NCBI GenBank assembly: GCA_903893745.1
Contig: CAITNF010000001.1
Location: forward strand, 124,001 to 188,000
Length of the DNA stretch: 64,000 nucleotides
Origin: an uncultured Actinomycetes bacterium
Lineage (GTDB): Bacteria > Actinomycetota > Acidimicrobiia > Acidimicrobiales > RAAP-2
Direction: 5' to 3'
Part shown: one piece after another, positions 9,427 to 19,021 of the stretch
Position numbering within the stretch: the stretch's first letter is position 1
Layout: each line of letters starts with the position of its first letter
The notes under the pieces: model-generated
Told to the model about the DNA's origin: nothing
Databases searched by the model: none
Seen by the model: the letters and a program-made list of their open reading frames with translations, nothing else
Position numbers and translations under genes: made by a program

Positions 9427-10971
9427 TCAGTTGGCAATGGTTTCATCAAAGGCCGCCGCGAGCACGGCCTGCTCGTTCATGTCCGAACCAGTTAGGTCCG
9501 CCGTAAAGCGTCCATTTCGCATCACGAGCACTCGGTGGGCGAGTCCCAACACTTCGTCGAGTTCTGACGAGATCACAATGATACCCATACCATCATCGGC
9601 CATCTGAGCGAGTAGGTCGTAGATTGCCCGCTTCGAACCAACGTCGACTCCTCGAGTTGGCTCATCGGCAATAAGTACTGACGGCGTTTTCATCATCGAG
9701 CGCGCGAACAGAAGTTTTTGTTGATTACCACCCGAGAGCATCATCGCGGGTAGCGCCATGCTGGCCGCCTTTACGGTGGTCTGTTCCATTACCCGTGCCA
9801 CTTCGCGTCGTTCGCGGATACCGGCAATCCAACTAAATCGGCTCAGGAGGTCGAGGCGAGAGAGCGAAATATTCTCTCGTACCGAACGGCTCATCATGAG
9901 ACCCATTGATTTACGCGACTCGGGAATTAGTACCAGTCCACGGTGAATGGAGCGGTGAGGACTGTGTCCCGCGAGTTCGGTGCCGTCGAGACGCACAGTG
10001 CCCTGGGAGACTTTCGCGTCGCGAAAAATTGCTCGAGCGAGCTCTGAGCGGCCTGCGCCAACCAGCCCCGCGATCCCGAGAATCTCTCCGCGCCGCAGGA
10101 CGAACGAGCAGTCGTCGACACCGGGTGCGCGCAACTGATCAACTTCCAAGACAATTGGTGCGTCGGAGCCAGCCAACTTTTTATCGGGGAAAGCTGATGA
10201 CAAGGTTCGGCCCAGCATGCCTTCAATGAGTGACTCGGTCGTGGCGTCCTTGGCCTCCACGGTGCGCACGAGGTGTCCGTCACGCAAGGTGGTGATGGTG
10301 TCCGCGAGCGAAAGAACTTCAGAAAGAAAGTGTGAGATAAGAATGACCGCGCTACCACGGCGGGCCAGAGAGCGGATAATTTCGTGCAGTGCTGCGGCCT
10401 CGTTGCCCGAAAGGGCCGCCGTTGGTTCATCCATAACCACGATCGAGGCGTTACGCGACAGCGCTCGCAAAATTTCGACCTTCTGCTGATCAGCAGTGGA
10501 CAGCGAACCAGCGAGCACGTCGGGTGAGAGATCAAAGCCAGCTCGGTGAGCAAGCTCTCGAAATCGCCGTCGAACTTCGCGTCGCCGAACGAAACCGGCC
10601 GTCGCGAATTCAGAACCAAGATAGACATTTTCCGCCACAGAGAGCCCGGGTACGATAGCGAGTTCTTGGGCAATCGTGATGATGCCGTGTCCAATTGCTT
10701 CGCGCGGTGATCGCAGTACCAGGGGTGTGCCACCCATTGTTAAGGTGCCCGAATCGGGCTCGAGTACCCCAGAAATGATTTTTCCGAGGGTCGACTTTCC
10801 CGCGCCGTTTTCACCAATAAGCGCATGGACCTTTCCCGGCTCAATCGTGAGCGATACATCGCTCAGCGCCGGGACACCACCAAAACGCTTCGAAACCCCG
10901 GCGACGACCAAGTCGCCGCCGGGGTTATCAAAGCTTGAAACAGATTGTTCGTCAAAAGTCCGAGTTGGCAT
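9427..10971 (-). CDS. Sugar ABC transporter ATP-binding protein with two ABC domains (RbsA-like)
   Basis: GENGAGKSTLGKIISG; second LSGGNQQK signature; start at MPTRTFDEQ proposed. Confidence 0.92.
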   Translation of the reverse strand: MPTRTFDEQSVSSFDNPGGDLVVAGVSKRFGGVPALSDVSLTIEPGKVHALIGENGAGKSTLGKIISGVLEPDSGTLTMGGTPLVLRSPREAIGHGIITIAQELAIVPGLSVAENVYLGSEFATAGFVRRREVRRRFRELAHRAGFDLSPDVLAGSLSTADQQKVEILRALSRNASIVVMDEPTAALSGNEAAALHEIIRSLARRGSAVILISHFLSEVLSLADTITTLRDGHLVRTVEAKDATTESLIEGMLGRTLSSAFPDKKLAGSDAPIVLEVDQLRAPGVDDCSFVLRRGEILGIAGLVGAGRSELARAIFRDAKVSQGTVRLDGTELAGHSPHRSIHRGLVLIPESRKSMGLMMSRSVRENISLSRLDLLSRFSWIAGIRERREVARVMEQTTVKAASMALPAMMLSGGNQQKLLFARSMMKTPSVLIADEPTRGVDVGSKRAIYDLLAQMADDGMGIIVISSELDEVLGLAHRVLVMRNGRFTADLTGSDMNEQAVLAAAFDETIAN

Positions 10972-11026
10972 AGTTATTAAGAACCTATTTCTTAGTACGG
11001 ACTCTTGCCTTCTTACTTGACGCGGA

Positions 11027-12040
11027 TCAACCTGGCCATTCACCAGTGAAGCTGCGTGCGTTGCTCGCGTTAAGGATGCCGTGGTTCGGCAGGCCGGCCA
11101 CTGGGTTCTTCGAACCCTGCGACTTACCAGTCTTCATTGCCTTGATGAGCATGCTCATTCCGAGCTGGCCCTCAGTGGCGGGCATCTGCAGTACGTCAGC
11201 AAACCATGGCGTGTTCGCCACGAGCAACTGACCCTGGCCAGTTGCGCTACCGCCGTAGCAAACCAACTTCACTGTGGTGTTGTGGGCTGCGGTCAACGCC
11301 GACTGGGCGCCTTCACAGTCCTGGTCAGCACCGACGATTACGTTGATGTCCGGGTGAGCGGTGAGCATGTCTTGAACCTTGGGCTGGGCAACACCCTTGT
11401 CGTAGAAGCCATCGGCTTCAGCAACAATGGATAGAGCCGAGTGCTTCGCCACTTCCGCCTGGAACGCCACGGTAATCGCGCCGTCTGGCTCGTAACCCGT
11501 GAAGTTGTGGACGAGACCAATCTTGCACGGTGAAGCAGTGCCACAGGCCGAATTAGCCAACTGACCCAACTGCGTACCAATCCTCGAGGGGAAGAACACG
11601 ACGTTGCCGGCGAGTCCCTTCACCTGAATCTGGTCCGTGGTGTACGAAGTACCAAGAATCTGGTCAATGTTGACGACTTTGATGTGCTTCTTGATCGCCA
11701 CTTTGACTTCAGCAATCATCGCCGCACCGTAGACCGGCTGGAGAATGATGCCCTGGTACTGGCCCGAGTTCACGACGTCTTGCAACTGCGACACCTGCGT
11801 GGTGTACGAAGTGCCCGAGTCAAACACGACCACCTTGACACCGTTCGCGCCAGCAACTGCCTTAGCCGCCGCCAACATTGGAGCGTCATAGCTGTTACCA
11901 ACACCGTACGATAGGTACGCCACTTTGTACGTCTTGTGCTTCGTGGCAGCCTGAGCAACACCCAGGCCAACGAGCGCCGACGACATGAGCGTGGCGCCGG
12001 CGGCTACGCCAACGAACCAACGCATCTTGTTTTTCATCAT
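11027..12040 (-). CDS. Sugar ABC transporter substrate-binding protein (periplasmic binding protein type 1)
   Basis: Signal peptide; VNSGQYQGIILQPVYGAA; precedes RbsA/RbsC homologues. Confidence 0.85.
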   Translation of the reverse strand: MMKNKMRWFVGVAAGATLMSSALVGLGVAQAATKHKTYKVAYLSYGVGNSYDAPMLAAAKAVAGANGVKVVVFDSGTSYTTQVSQLQDVVNSGQYQGIILQPVYGAAMIAEVKVAIKKHIKVVNIDQILGTSYTTDQIQVKGLAGNVVFFPSRIGTQLGQLANSACGTASPCKIGLVHNFTGYEPDGAITVAFQAEVAKHSALSIVAEADGFYDKGVAQPKVQDMLTAHPDINVIVGADQDCEGAQSALTAAHNTTVKLVCYGGSATGQGQLLVANTPWFADVLQMPATEGQLGMSMLIKAMKTGKSQGSKNPVAGLPNHGILNASNARSFTGEWPG

Positions 12041-12132
12041 CTATTTCCCCTTTTAGATTTCGAACGCTATCCGCGCACGACTGATACAAACCGCCGTCCC
12101 GACCAAGGGACTACTGCACGGCTGACTTGAGA

Positions 12133-12161
12133 ACCCTAGCGACCCGACCATCGATAGTCAA
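12133..12161 (-). promoter_or_regulatory. Candidate promoter for the rbs-type ABC operon
   Basis: Minus strand TTGACT (12156-12161) - 17 nt - TAGGGT (12133-12138). Confidence 0.4.
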
Positions 12162-12236
12162 TCCACCCTGAAAATTATTCAGTGGATTACCCCTACGACC
12201 AAGTACCCGATGGGTCAATTTGGACTGATGGGCGCC

Positions 12237-13676
12237 CTATTTGTTGTAGTGATAGGGGTTATCAATTTCGTGCTTGGGCGGTAACTCTGGGTGCATACCT
12301 GAGTCCCACGCCGCCTCGCCCAAGGTATCGGCCAAGAAGCCCACGGTTGACTCAACCGCGCTCTTTGCCTTGGCGAGGTCGATCCCGATCAAACGGTGCT
12401 CGTGCTTCACGATATTGCCGTCAATCACCACAGTGTGCACGTCGGCGCGTTGCGCCTGCATCGCTACGTGGCCGTAGGGGTTGACAATGGGGAACATCAC
12501 TGGCGACTCGTCATTCTTCAAGAGCACGATGTCGGCACGTTTGCCAACTTCAATACTCCCAATCTTGTCGTCGAGTCCGAGGGCTTTACTGCCACCTCGC
12601 GTCGCCCAGTCAATGACCTCTTCACAGCGCAGGTCGAGCTGGGTGACCGTCTCACCCTTCAAGTGCGCTTCGAAGTGCTGGCGCGAACGGTCCGCACCCA
12701 GCGTCGTGCGCATGGCGGTGAACAGGTCGGCGCTCCACCACACTGAGGTGTCGTGCGAGAGGGTTATCGGAATATCGAACTGACGCAACTTCCACGACGA
12801 CGGGTAGCCCTGCCCGGCACTCTGCTCACTCTCCGTCGATACGGATACCGCGCTGCCCGACGCCGCAATTCGCTGGTACGAGTCGTCCGACAAAGTCGCA
12901 CAGTGCACCAACACCGTGTCGGGCGTCATAAATCCATTTTCGTGCATCAAACGGACACTGTCATCGCCATTCGCCCCCAGCACACCCGCGTGCGTGTTGA
13001 CCGATACGCCAAGGTCCCGAGCGACTTCGAAGGCGGCGCGCTCGGGGAACTCTGGTCCCGCCACGACGTCAAAGGCCAGTTGAAAGCCAAGCATGTCGCC
13101 CTTACCGTCCATGCGGCGGCTGTAGAAGTCCTGGAACTGCTTTTCTGCGGTCCACTCCCATGGTGCTCGCTGAATGTTGCCGTAGGCGAGCACGAAGCGC
13201 GCCGGCACCAACTCGAGCGCGTCAACGGCCGCGTCCGCGTGATCGATTGTCTGGAGTCCGTGCGACCAGTCCACTGACGTCGTCACTCCGGCGTCCACTG
13301 CCTCAATCGCGGAGAGCAGGTTGCCAGCAAAGACATCCTGGGGTCGGAAGTTCTTACCGTGCTCGAGGTAGTACCAGACAAAGTACTGCGACAAGGTCCA
13401 GTCCGCACCGTAGGCACGCATTGCGGTCTGCCACATGTGGCGGTGGGTGTCGATCATGCCGGGCATGATGATGCCGCCCTGGGCGTCAATGGTGAGCGCA
13501 TCGTCGGGAGCCTTAAGATTCGGCCCAACCTCTTTGATTACTCCGCCCACCACGAGTACGTCGCAGTTCTTCAAGAGCCGGTGCGCGTTGTCCATCGTGA
13601 GAACAATGCCGTTGCGAAAAATAATGGACCGGCCGTGCTCGAGCGACTCACCGGTTGTGCTGACGGGCTTGTTCAT
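12237..13676 (-). CDS. Amidohydrolase family protein (triazine hydrolase / 8-oxoguanine deaminase-like)
   Basis: GGIIMPGMIDTHRHMWQTAMR, VNTHAG, LSHDTSVWW, IEVGKRADIVLL motifs. Confidence 0.88.
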   Translation of the reverse strand: MNKPVSTTGESLEHGRSIIFRNGIVLTMDNAHRLLKNCDVLVVGGVIKEVGPNLKAPDDALTIDAQGGIIMPGMIDTHRHMWQTAMRAYGADWTLSQYFVWYYLEHGKNFRPQDVFAGNLLSAIEAVDAGVTTSVDWSHGLQTIDHADAAVDALELVPARFVLAYGNIQRAPWEWTAEKQFQDFYSRRMDGKGDMLGFQLAFDVVAGPEFPERAAFEVARDLGVSVNTHAGVLGANGDDSVRLMHENGFMTPDTVLVHCATLSDDSYQRIAASGSAVSVSTESEQSAGQGYPSSWKLRQFDIPITLSHDTSVWWSADLFTAMRTTLGADRSRQHFEAHLKGETVTQLDLRCEEVIDWATRGGSKALGLDDKIGSIEVGKRADIVLLKNDESPVMFPIVNPYGHVAMQAQRADVHTVVIDGNIVKHEHRLIGIDLAKAKSAVESTVGFLADTLGEAAWDSGMHPELPPKHEIDNPYHYNK

Positions 13677-13828
13677 GCCACTCCTTTATTCCTAGATTCC
13701 TTCAGATGGAGAATGAGCGTATCACCGTGTTCGACGGTGTCAAGAGGGAATGTACCTCTCGCAGTACTTGGTCACTGCTGACCCGCTTCGGGTAGGTTGG
13801 GGCACACCTAACAGAGCGAGGGGGCCAC

Positions 13829-14542
13829 GTGCCAGAGTCGAAATCAAGTGCCGCCGGACGAACATCAGTCGTCATCGGGGGAACCCAAGGTATTGGTAAA
13901 GAGATAGTCAAGACACTCGCCGCGAAGGGTTCGACCGTCTACGTTTCGGGTCGAACCACTGAGTCGGCGGAGCGCGCTGCACAAGAAATTGGCCACGGAA
14001 CTATTGGTATTGCCGTCGACCTCGCCGAACCTGACACGATTGCCAAGGCACTCGCTTCAGTACCAAACGTGCACAACCTCATCATTCCGGCTATTGAGCG
14101 TGACGCCAACACGATTGCCGACTACAACGTGGCGCGAGCAATTCGTTTAGTGACGCTAAAACTCGTTGGCTACGCCGAAGTGATTCATGCGTTACGCGAC
14201 CGATTCAGTCCCGACGCTTCCATTGTGTTGTTCGGTGGTCTCGCCATGCAGCGCCCCTACCCCGGATCGACCACTGTTTCAACCGTTAATGGTGGCGTCG
14301 TCGGTCTCGTCAACAGTTTGACGACGGAGCTCGCCCCTGTACGCATCAACGCAATCCACCCCGGGATTATTGGAGACAGTCCCTTTTGGGAAAACAAGGA
14401 CAACAGTCACATCATCGCGCGCACTCCGTTGGGGCGTCTCGTGACCATGGATGAGATTGTGGGCTCCGTTGAGTTCCTCCTCGATAACACCGGGGTCAAT
14501 GGTGTCAACCTCGCCATGGACGGTGGCTGGTTACTCAAGTAA
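13829..14542 (+). CDS. SDR-family oxidoreductase
   Basis: VVIGGTQGIGKEIVKTLAAKG; C-terminal NGVNLAMDGGW. Confidence 0.9.
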   Translation: MPESKSSAAGRTSVVIGGTQGIGKEIVKTLAAKGSTVYVSGRTTESAERAAQEIGHGTIGIAVDLAEPDTIAKALASVPNVHNLIIPAIERDANTIADYNVARAIRLVTLKLVGYAEVIHALRDRFSPDASIVLFGGLAMQRPYPGSTTVSTVNGGVVGLVNSLTTELAPVRINAIHPGIIGDSPFWENKDNSHIIARTPLGRLVTMDEIVGSVEFLLDNTGVNGVNLAMDGGWLLK

Positions 14543-14589
14543 CGCGACTGTCGTTGTCAGACACCAACGACATCTAGGTAGGAGAAGCG

Positions 14590-15495
14590 ATGTATTACGC
14601 AACGAAGCTCGACGAACAAACTGCCGTGCTGCCACCCAGCTACGAGGGACACTCCACGGGCTATCGCCGTCAGGTCCTCGTCTCGCAAGAAACTGGTTCG
14701 CCGCACATGACCTTGTCGGTTGGTCACTTGGCCAACGGCGGACGGGTGGACCCGGTCTTGCACTCGTTCGAAATAAGCATCTACGTCCTCTCGGGTCGTC
14801 TCGCCGTCACGACACTGGGCCAGACCACCTTGCTCGAAACCGATAACTGCCTGTGCTTGCCCCTCGCGACGACCTACTCACTCGAGTCAGTAGAGGGTCC
14901 CGTCAGTTGGTTGCAGATGGCCTCACCCGCCGAAATTACTGACGGACGCCGCCGCGATACGTTCTTCACTGGAGAAGCGTTGGTTGGGTCCGCCCACGTT
15001 GTACCCGACATGCGCGACCCGCGTAATCGCAACGCGGCTCGTTTCGACGCCGACGCCATGGACCTGCGCCGACTCGCGGGCGGATCAGACGTGAACGCGC
15101 CGAGCGTGTCGCCCAGCATGTCCACGGCCCTGCTGGCCTACAGTGGCATTGGCGTAAAAATGCTGATTGATCAGCAGGTTGGAGCACTGCTGCACACCAT
15201 GTTTATGGTTGCCTACCAACCAACGGCCATTGCCCATCCCCATGATCACCCCTTTGAGGAGGCCTACGTCTTTGTCGAGGGCGAGACCCACGCTCTCATT
15301 GGCGGCGAACTCATGATCTTTCACCCCGGCGATGTTCTATGGGCCAGTGTCGGCGAGGACCACGGCTTCGAAAATCGCGGGACGGGATTGGTGCGCTGGA
15401 TTGAAGTGCAAGCTCCCCAACCACCCTCACGCCACTCCTACCGCTTTAGTCGTGAGTGGGAGCACCTGGCGGCAAAATTGGGACACCAGCACTAA
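14590..15495 (+). CDS. Bicupin protein ((S)-ureidoglycine aminohydrolase-like)
   Basis: Two cupin domains; HPHDHPFEEAYVFVEGETHALIGGE; SD GGAGAA before ATG. Confidence 0.75.
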   Translation: MYYATKLDEQTAVLPPSYEGHSTGYRRQVLVSQETGSPHMTLSVGHLANGGRVDPVLHSFEISIYVLSGRLAVTTLGQTTLLETDNCLCLPLATTYSLESVEGPVSWLQMASPAEITDGRRRDTFFTGEALVGSAHVVPDMRDPRNRNAARFDADAMDLRRLAGGSDVNAPSVSPSMSTALLAYSGIGVKMLIDQQVGALLHTMFMVAYQPTAIAHPHDHPFEEAYVFVEGETHALIGGELMIFHPGDVLWASVGEDHGFENRGTGLVRWIEVQAPQPPSRHSYRFSREWEHLAAKLGHQH

Positions 15496-15547
15496 TCACC
15501 TCGGCAAGTACCACTGGTCAGTCGTGACCGTGATCCAACAACGCGGC

Positions 15548-16645
15548 TCAGTGATTATCCGTATCGGCGCCTAACGTACCGGCACGTTTCATTCGTACCA
15601 ACGCGCCTAATGGGCGAGCGAGCAACGTCAGCTCGCGCGACCTGGTGAGACCCTTGGGGAAGATAATGAGAACGAGGAGCATCACGACGGCGAGACCAAC
15701 CGGCTGAATACCAACGGGTCCCTTAATGTTGACCCCACCAACTAGCACACCGTCTTGAATTTTGATCAAAATCTCCGAGAACGTTGAGATAGCAATACTG
15801 CCCACTACCGCGCCCGACAGACTCGTCATACCGCCCACAATCAACATGATGAGAATCATCGTGGTGGCACTGATGTAGAGCGTCTCGGGAACGAGCGCCC
15901 CGAGTAACTGCACGTACAGCGCCCCCGCAATCCCCATGAAGAGTGCTGACAATAAGAAAGCAATACGTCGGTCGGTATTTATCGAGAGCCCGAGCGCGCG
16001 CGCGGCAACTTCGTCCTCACGCGATGCTCGAAGACGCCGCCCCCACCGCGACTGTTGGAAGAACAGGGCCACAGCAATGACGGCTAACGCCACCAGCCAG
16101 AGTTCAGTCACGTTGGGCAGGAGTGGAATCCCGGTAATACCAAGCTCTCCGTTGGTGACGTTGGCCCAGTTCGCTGCGACGACGTACACAATCTGCAAGA
16201 TCGCCAGTGACGTCAACGACGCAGTGAGTCCGGACAACTTAATCAGGGGAATTGAGACCACCAGGGCGACCACTGCGGCCGCGAGACCAGCAATCAAACA
16301 GGCGACGAAGGGGTCGAGGTGGGCTACCGCGAGAAAGTGAGGCAGGTTGGGCTGATTGAGTTTCTTATTAGCCGGCGAGATCATGAGAAGCGAGCCGACG
16401 TACGCGCCAATCGCCATGAAGGCAATATGGCCAAAGGAGAAGATCCCCGAGTTACCAACAAAGATGTAGAGCGCCACCGTCGCAATCAGCATGGTGAGTC
16501 CCTGCGCGATGACTGGCTGAATGGGAACTGCGACCCAGTTCCACATGAGCGCGACCAGCGACACGATAGCGCCGAGGGCCACAAAAGTCGCGAGCGACTC
16601 AATTCGAGGGTTACGCGTCATACGCGCGTCCGTGGTGAGCGCCAC
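15548..16645 (-). CDS. Branched-chain amino acid-type ABC transporter permease LivM
   Basis: GNSGIFSFGHIAFMAIGAYVG motif; Liv operon context. Confidence 0.9.
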   Translation of the reverse strand: MALTTDARMTRNPRIESLATFVALGAIVSLVALMWNWVAVPIQPVIAQGLTMLIATVALYIFVGNSGIFSFGHIAFMAIGAYVGSLLMISPANKKLNQPNLPHFLAVAHLDPFVACLIAGLAAAVVALVVSIPLIKLSGLTASLTSLAILQIVYVVAANWANVTNGELGITGIPLLPNVTELWLVALAVIAVALFFQQSRWGRRLRASREDEVAARALGLSINTDRRIAFLLSALFMGIAGALYVQLLGALVPETLYISATTMILIMLIVGGMTSLSGAVVGSIAISTFSEILIKIQDGVLVGGVNIKGPVGIQPVGLAVVMLLVLIIFPKGLTRSRELTLLARPLGALVRMKRAGTLGADTDNH

Positions 16646-17502
16646 GTCAAGAGACCCTGGGGCCGGTAGACGAGGATGGCAATCACGATGGCGTACGTAA
16701 AGGCCTGCGTGAAGCTTGAGAGGCTTCTCGGAAAGTACGCACCGATGAATACCGTGATTATCCCCAAGAGGTAGCCCCCAAAGACGGCGCCCGAGAGACT
16801 GCCCAGTCCTCCAATGGTCGTGGCGACAAACGCGACGAGCAACAGGTTGACGCCCATCGTCGGGTAGACCTGACCACTTTGGGCCACCGTCAGGTACGCC
16901 GTCACACCCGTGAGCAGACCACTAATCGCAAAGGCAATCGCGATAATCCGATTGGCGCGCACGCCCATTAGGCGTGCGGTCGTGAAGTCTTCGGCGGCGG
17001 CACGCATGTAGACACCGGTGCGGGTCTTGGCGAGGAACCAGGTCAACGTCGTGAGGAGAAACGCCGTCGCGCCAATGGTGGCCACGTCCAGCCAGGGCAC
17101 CAAGAGACCCGCGACGTGAAAGGGGTGGCCCAGGGCGGGCGCGAGACTGACGCCACGCGGCGTCGACGTGAGGAAGAGCAGCACCAAACTCTGTAGTAAG
17201 TAGCTCACCGCAAATGAAGTGACGAGCAGAGTGGAGTCACTCGCGCCGCGGACTGGGCGAAAGGCAATCCGCTCAATTACTAAGGCAAACACCACGGGCA
17301 CAACGAGAGTTATCACGAGAGTCAAAATCCACGGAGCGTGCGTCGCGAAGGCCGACCCGTAGGCGCCAACCATTACCAGGTCACCCTGGGCAAAATTCAC
17401 CAGGCGCATGATGCCAAAGACCAGGGCGATTGATAGCCCCATCACCGCGTAAAGACTCCCGAGTGAGATTGAATCAATTAAGTGTTGGAAGAACGCGTGC
17501 AT
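16618..17502 (-). CDS. Branched-chain amino acid-type ABC transporter permease LivH
   Basis: GSLYAVMGLSIALVFGIMRLVNFAQGDLVMVGAY. Confidence 0.92.
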   Translation of the reverse strand: MHAFFQHLIDSISLGSLYAVMGLSIALVFGIMRLVNFAQGDLVMVGAYGSAFATHAPWILTLVITLVVPVVFALVIERIAFRPVRGASDSTLLVTSFAVSYLLQSLVLLFLTSTPRGVSLAPALGHPFHVAGLLVPWLDVATIGATAFLLTTLTWFLAKTRTGVYMRAAAEDFTTARLMGVRANRIIAIAFAISGLLTGVTAYLTVAQSGQVYPTMGVNLLLVAFVATTIGGLGSLSGAVFGGYLLGIITVFIGAYFPRSLSSFTQAFTYAIVIAILVYRPQGLLTWRSPRTRV

Positions 17503-18206
17503 CAGACCTTCTTGCCCAGGTAGGTCTCGAGCATGTCCTCGCGCGATAACAGCTCGGCGCTGGTTCCCTGCGCACGAATATGTCCAGCTCCCAGCACGTA
17601 GGTTCGATCGGCGGTGGCGACGGTGCGTGACGCATTTTGTTCCACGAGGAGAATCGTTACTCCATCACGTTGCAACGAAACCAACACTTCAAAGACTGAA
17701 TCAACCATGAGAGGCGCCAGCCCGAGTGACGGCTCATCAAGAATAAGAAGTCTCGGACGCGCCAGTAAAGCTCGGGCAATGGCCAGCTGCTGCTGTTCGC
17801 CGCCCGAGAGTCCGGCCGCACTGTCGCGGTAGTACCGACGAAGTATCGGGAATCGATCGAGCACCGCGTCGTGAGTGCTTGCGTCAAAGCCCCGACCGCT
17901 GGCGTAACCGAGAGAGAGATTCTCCTCCACACTTAACGTTTGAAAAATATGCCGGCCTTCGGGTACGAAGCCAACACCGAGTCGCACAATGTCTTCGGTG
18001 GCCTTGCCGAGCAGACTGTTTCCATCAAAAACTATCGAACCTGACGTGGCCTTTACGAGCCCCGCAATGGTCTTGACCAGCGTTGACTTGCCCGCTCCAT
18101 TGGGGCCAATGAGACCAACCAACTGGCCCTCACCAACCTCCAACGTGACCTCGCTAAGCGCGGGGACCTTGCGGTAGGCCACTGACAGTCCTTCTACTCG
18201 CAGCAC
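17502..18206 (-). CDS. Branched-chain amino acid-type ABC transporter ATP-binding protein LivF
   Basis: GPNGAGKSTLVKTIAGL; LSGGEQQQLAIARAL. Confidence 0.92.
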   Translation of the reverse strand: MLRVEGLSVAYRKVPALSEVTLEVGEGQLVGLIGPNGAGKSTLVKTIAGLVKATSGSIVFDGNSLLGKATEDIVRLGVGFVPEGRHIFQTLSVEENLSLGYASGRGFDASTHDAVLDRFPILRRYYRDSAAGLSGGEQQQLAIARALLARPRLLILDEPSLGLAPLMVDSVFEVLVSLQRDGVTILLVEQNASRTVATADRTYVLGAGHIRAQGTSAELLSREDMLETYLGKKV

Positions 18207-18208
18207 GA

Positions 18209-18949
18209 CTACGCCACCCCGAGGTAGGCCTCGATGACCCGAGGGTCACGCTGCACTTCACTCGCCGTTCCGCGCGCAATAATCGCGCCCGAGTCCAGCA
18301 CATCAATTCGTTCACAGAGACTCATGATGAGACGCATATCGTGTTCGATAACACAAATTCCACAGCCGTACGCATCGCGAACCCTGGCGAGTATCCGACC
18401 CAGTTCATCACTCTCCGCTTCGTTCAAACCGGCCGCCGGTTCGTCGAGTAGTAAAAAACGAGGCAGCGCCGCCAGGGCCCGACCAATCCCGACGAGACGC
18501 TCAAGTCCGTGCGACAGCGACGACGCGTCACTTTCGAGTGAGTCGTGCAGGTCCAAGACTTGAGCCACTTCCTTGGCGCGAGCCGTCGCCGTCGCCACAC
18601 TGGTGCGTGCGCGCCCGAGTCCGCTCGCAATGAGATTCTCAAAGACCGAAAGCCCGGAAAACAGTCGGACCGATTGAAACGTTCGTACCAAACCAACCTG
18701 TGCTCGACGATGACTCAGTTTTGCGGTGATGTCGACACCGTCGAGCCACACCAAACCTTCAGTGGGCTTTTGGAACCCTGACAGTACATTGACCAAAGTC
18801 GACTTACCGGCTCCGTTGGGACCAATGAGTCCCATAATCTCGCCTTCGCGCAATTCAAAGTCGACGTGGTCAAGCGCACGAACCCCACCAAAGACCATCG
18901 TGATGCCCGCGCCGGCGAGTCCCGTATTCGTCATGGAGCCACTCATCAT
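18209..18949 (-). CDS. Branched-chain amino acid-type ABC transporter ATP-binding protein LivG
   Basis: GPNGAGKSTLVNVLSGF; LLDEPAAGLNEAE. Confidence 0.92.
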   Translation of the reverse strand: MMSGSMTNTGLAGAGITMVFGGVRALDHVDFELREGEIMGLIGPNGAGKSTLVNVLSGFQKPTEGLVWLDGVDITAKLSHRRAQVGLVRTFQSVRLFSGLSVFENLIASGLGRARTSVATATARAKEVAQVLDLHDSLESDASSLSHGLERLVGIGRALAALPRFLLLDEPAAGLNEAESDELGRILARVRDAYGCGICVIEHDMRLIMSLCERIDVLDSGAIIARGTASEVQRDPRVIEAYLGVA

Positions 18950-18972
18950 TTCATTCTCGACAACTTAAAAGG

Positions 18973-19002
18973 CGATGGGCCCGTGTTACCACGGGCCCAT
19001 CG
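18973..19002 (-). terminator. Hairpin between LivK-like and LivG-like genes (terminator or partial attenuator)
   Basis: Perfect 13-bp inverted repeat CGATGGGCCCGTG-TTAC-CACGGGCCCATCG; on the minus strand followed by CCTTTTAAG. Confidence 0.7.
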
Positions 19003-19021
19003 ACTTCCAACTTAAATGGGT

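Noticed and set aside
12159-12186. ATCCACC-CTGAA/TTCAG-TGGAT hairpin between amidohydrolase and rbs operon
   Set aside because: Bulged 10-bp stem without U-tract; possibly the amidohydrolase terminator, not independently supported.
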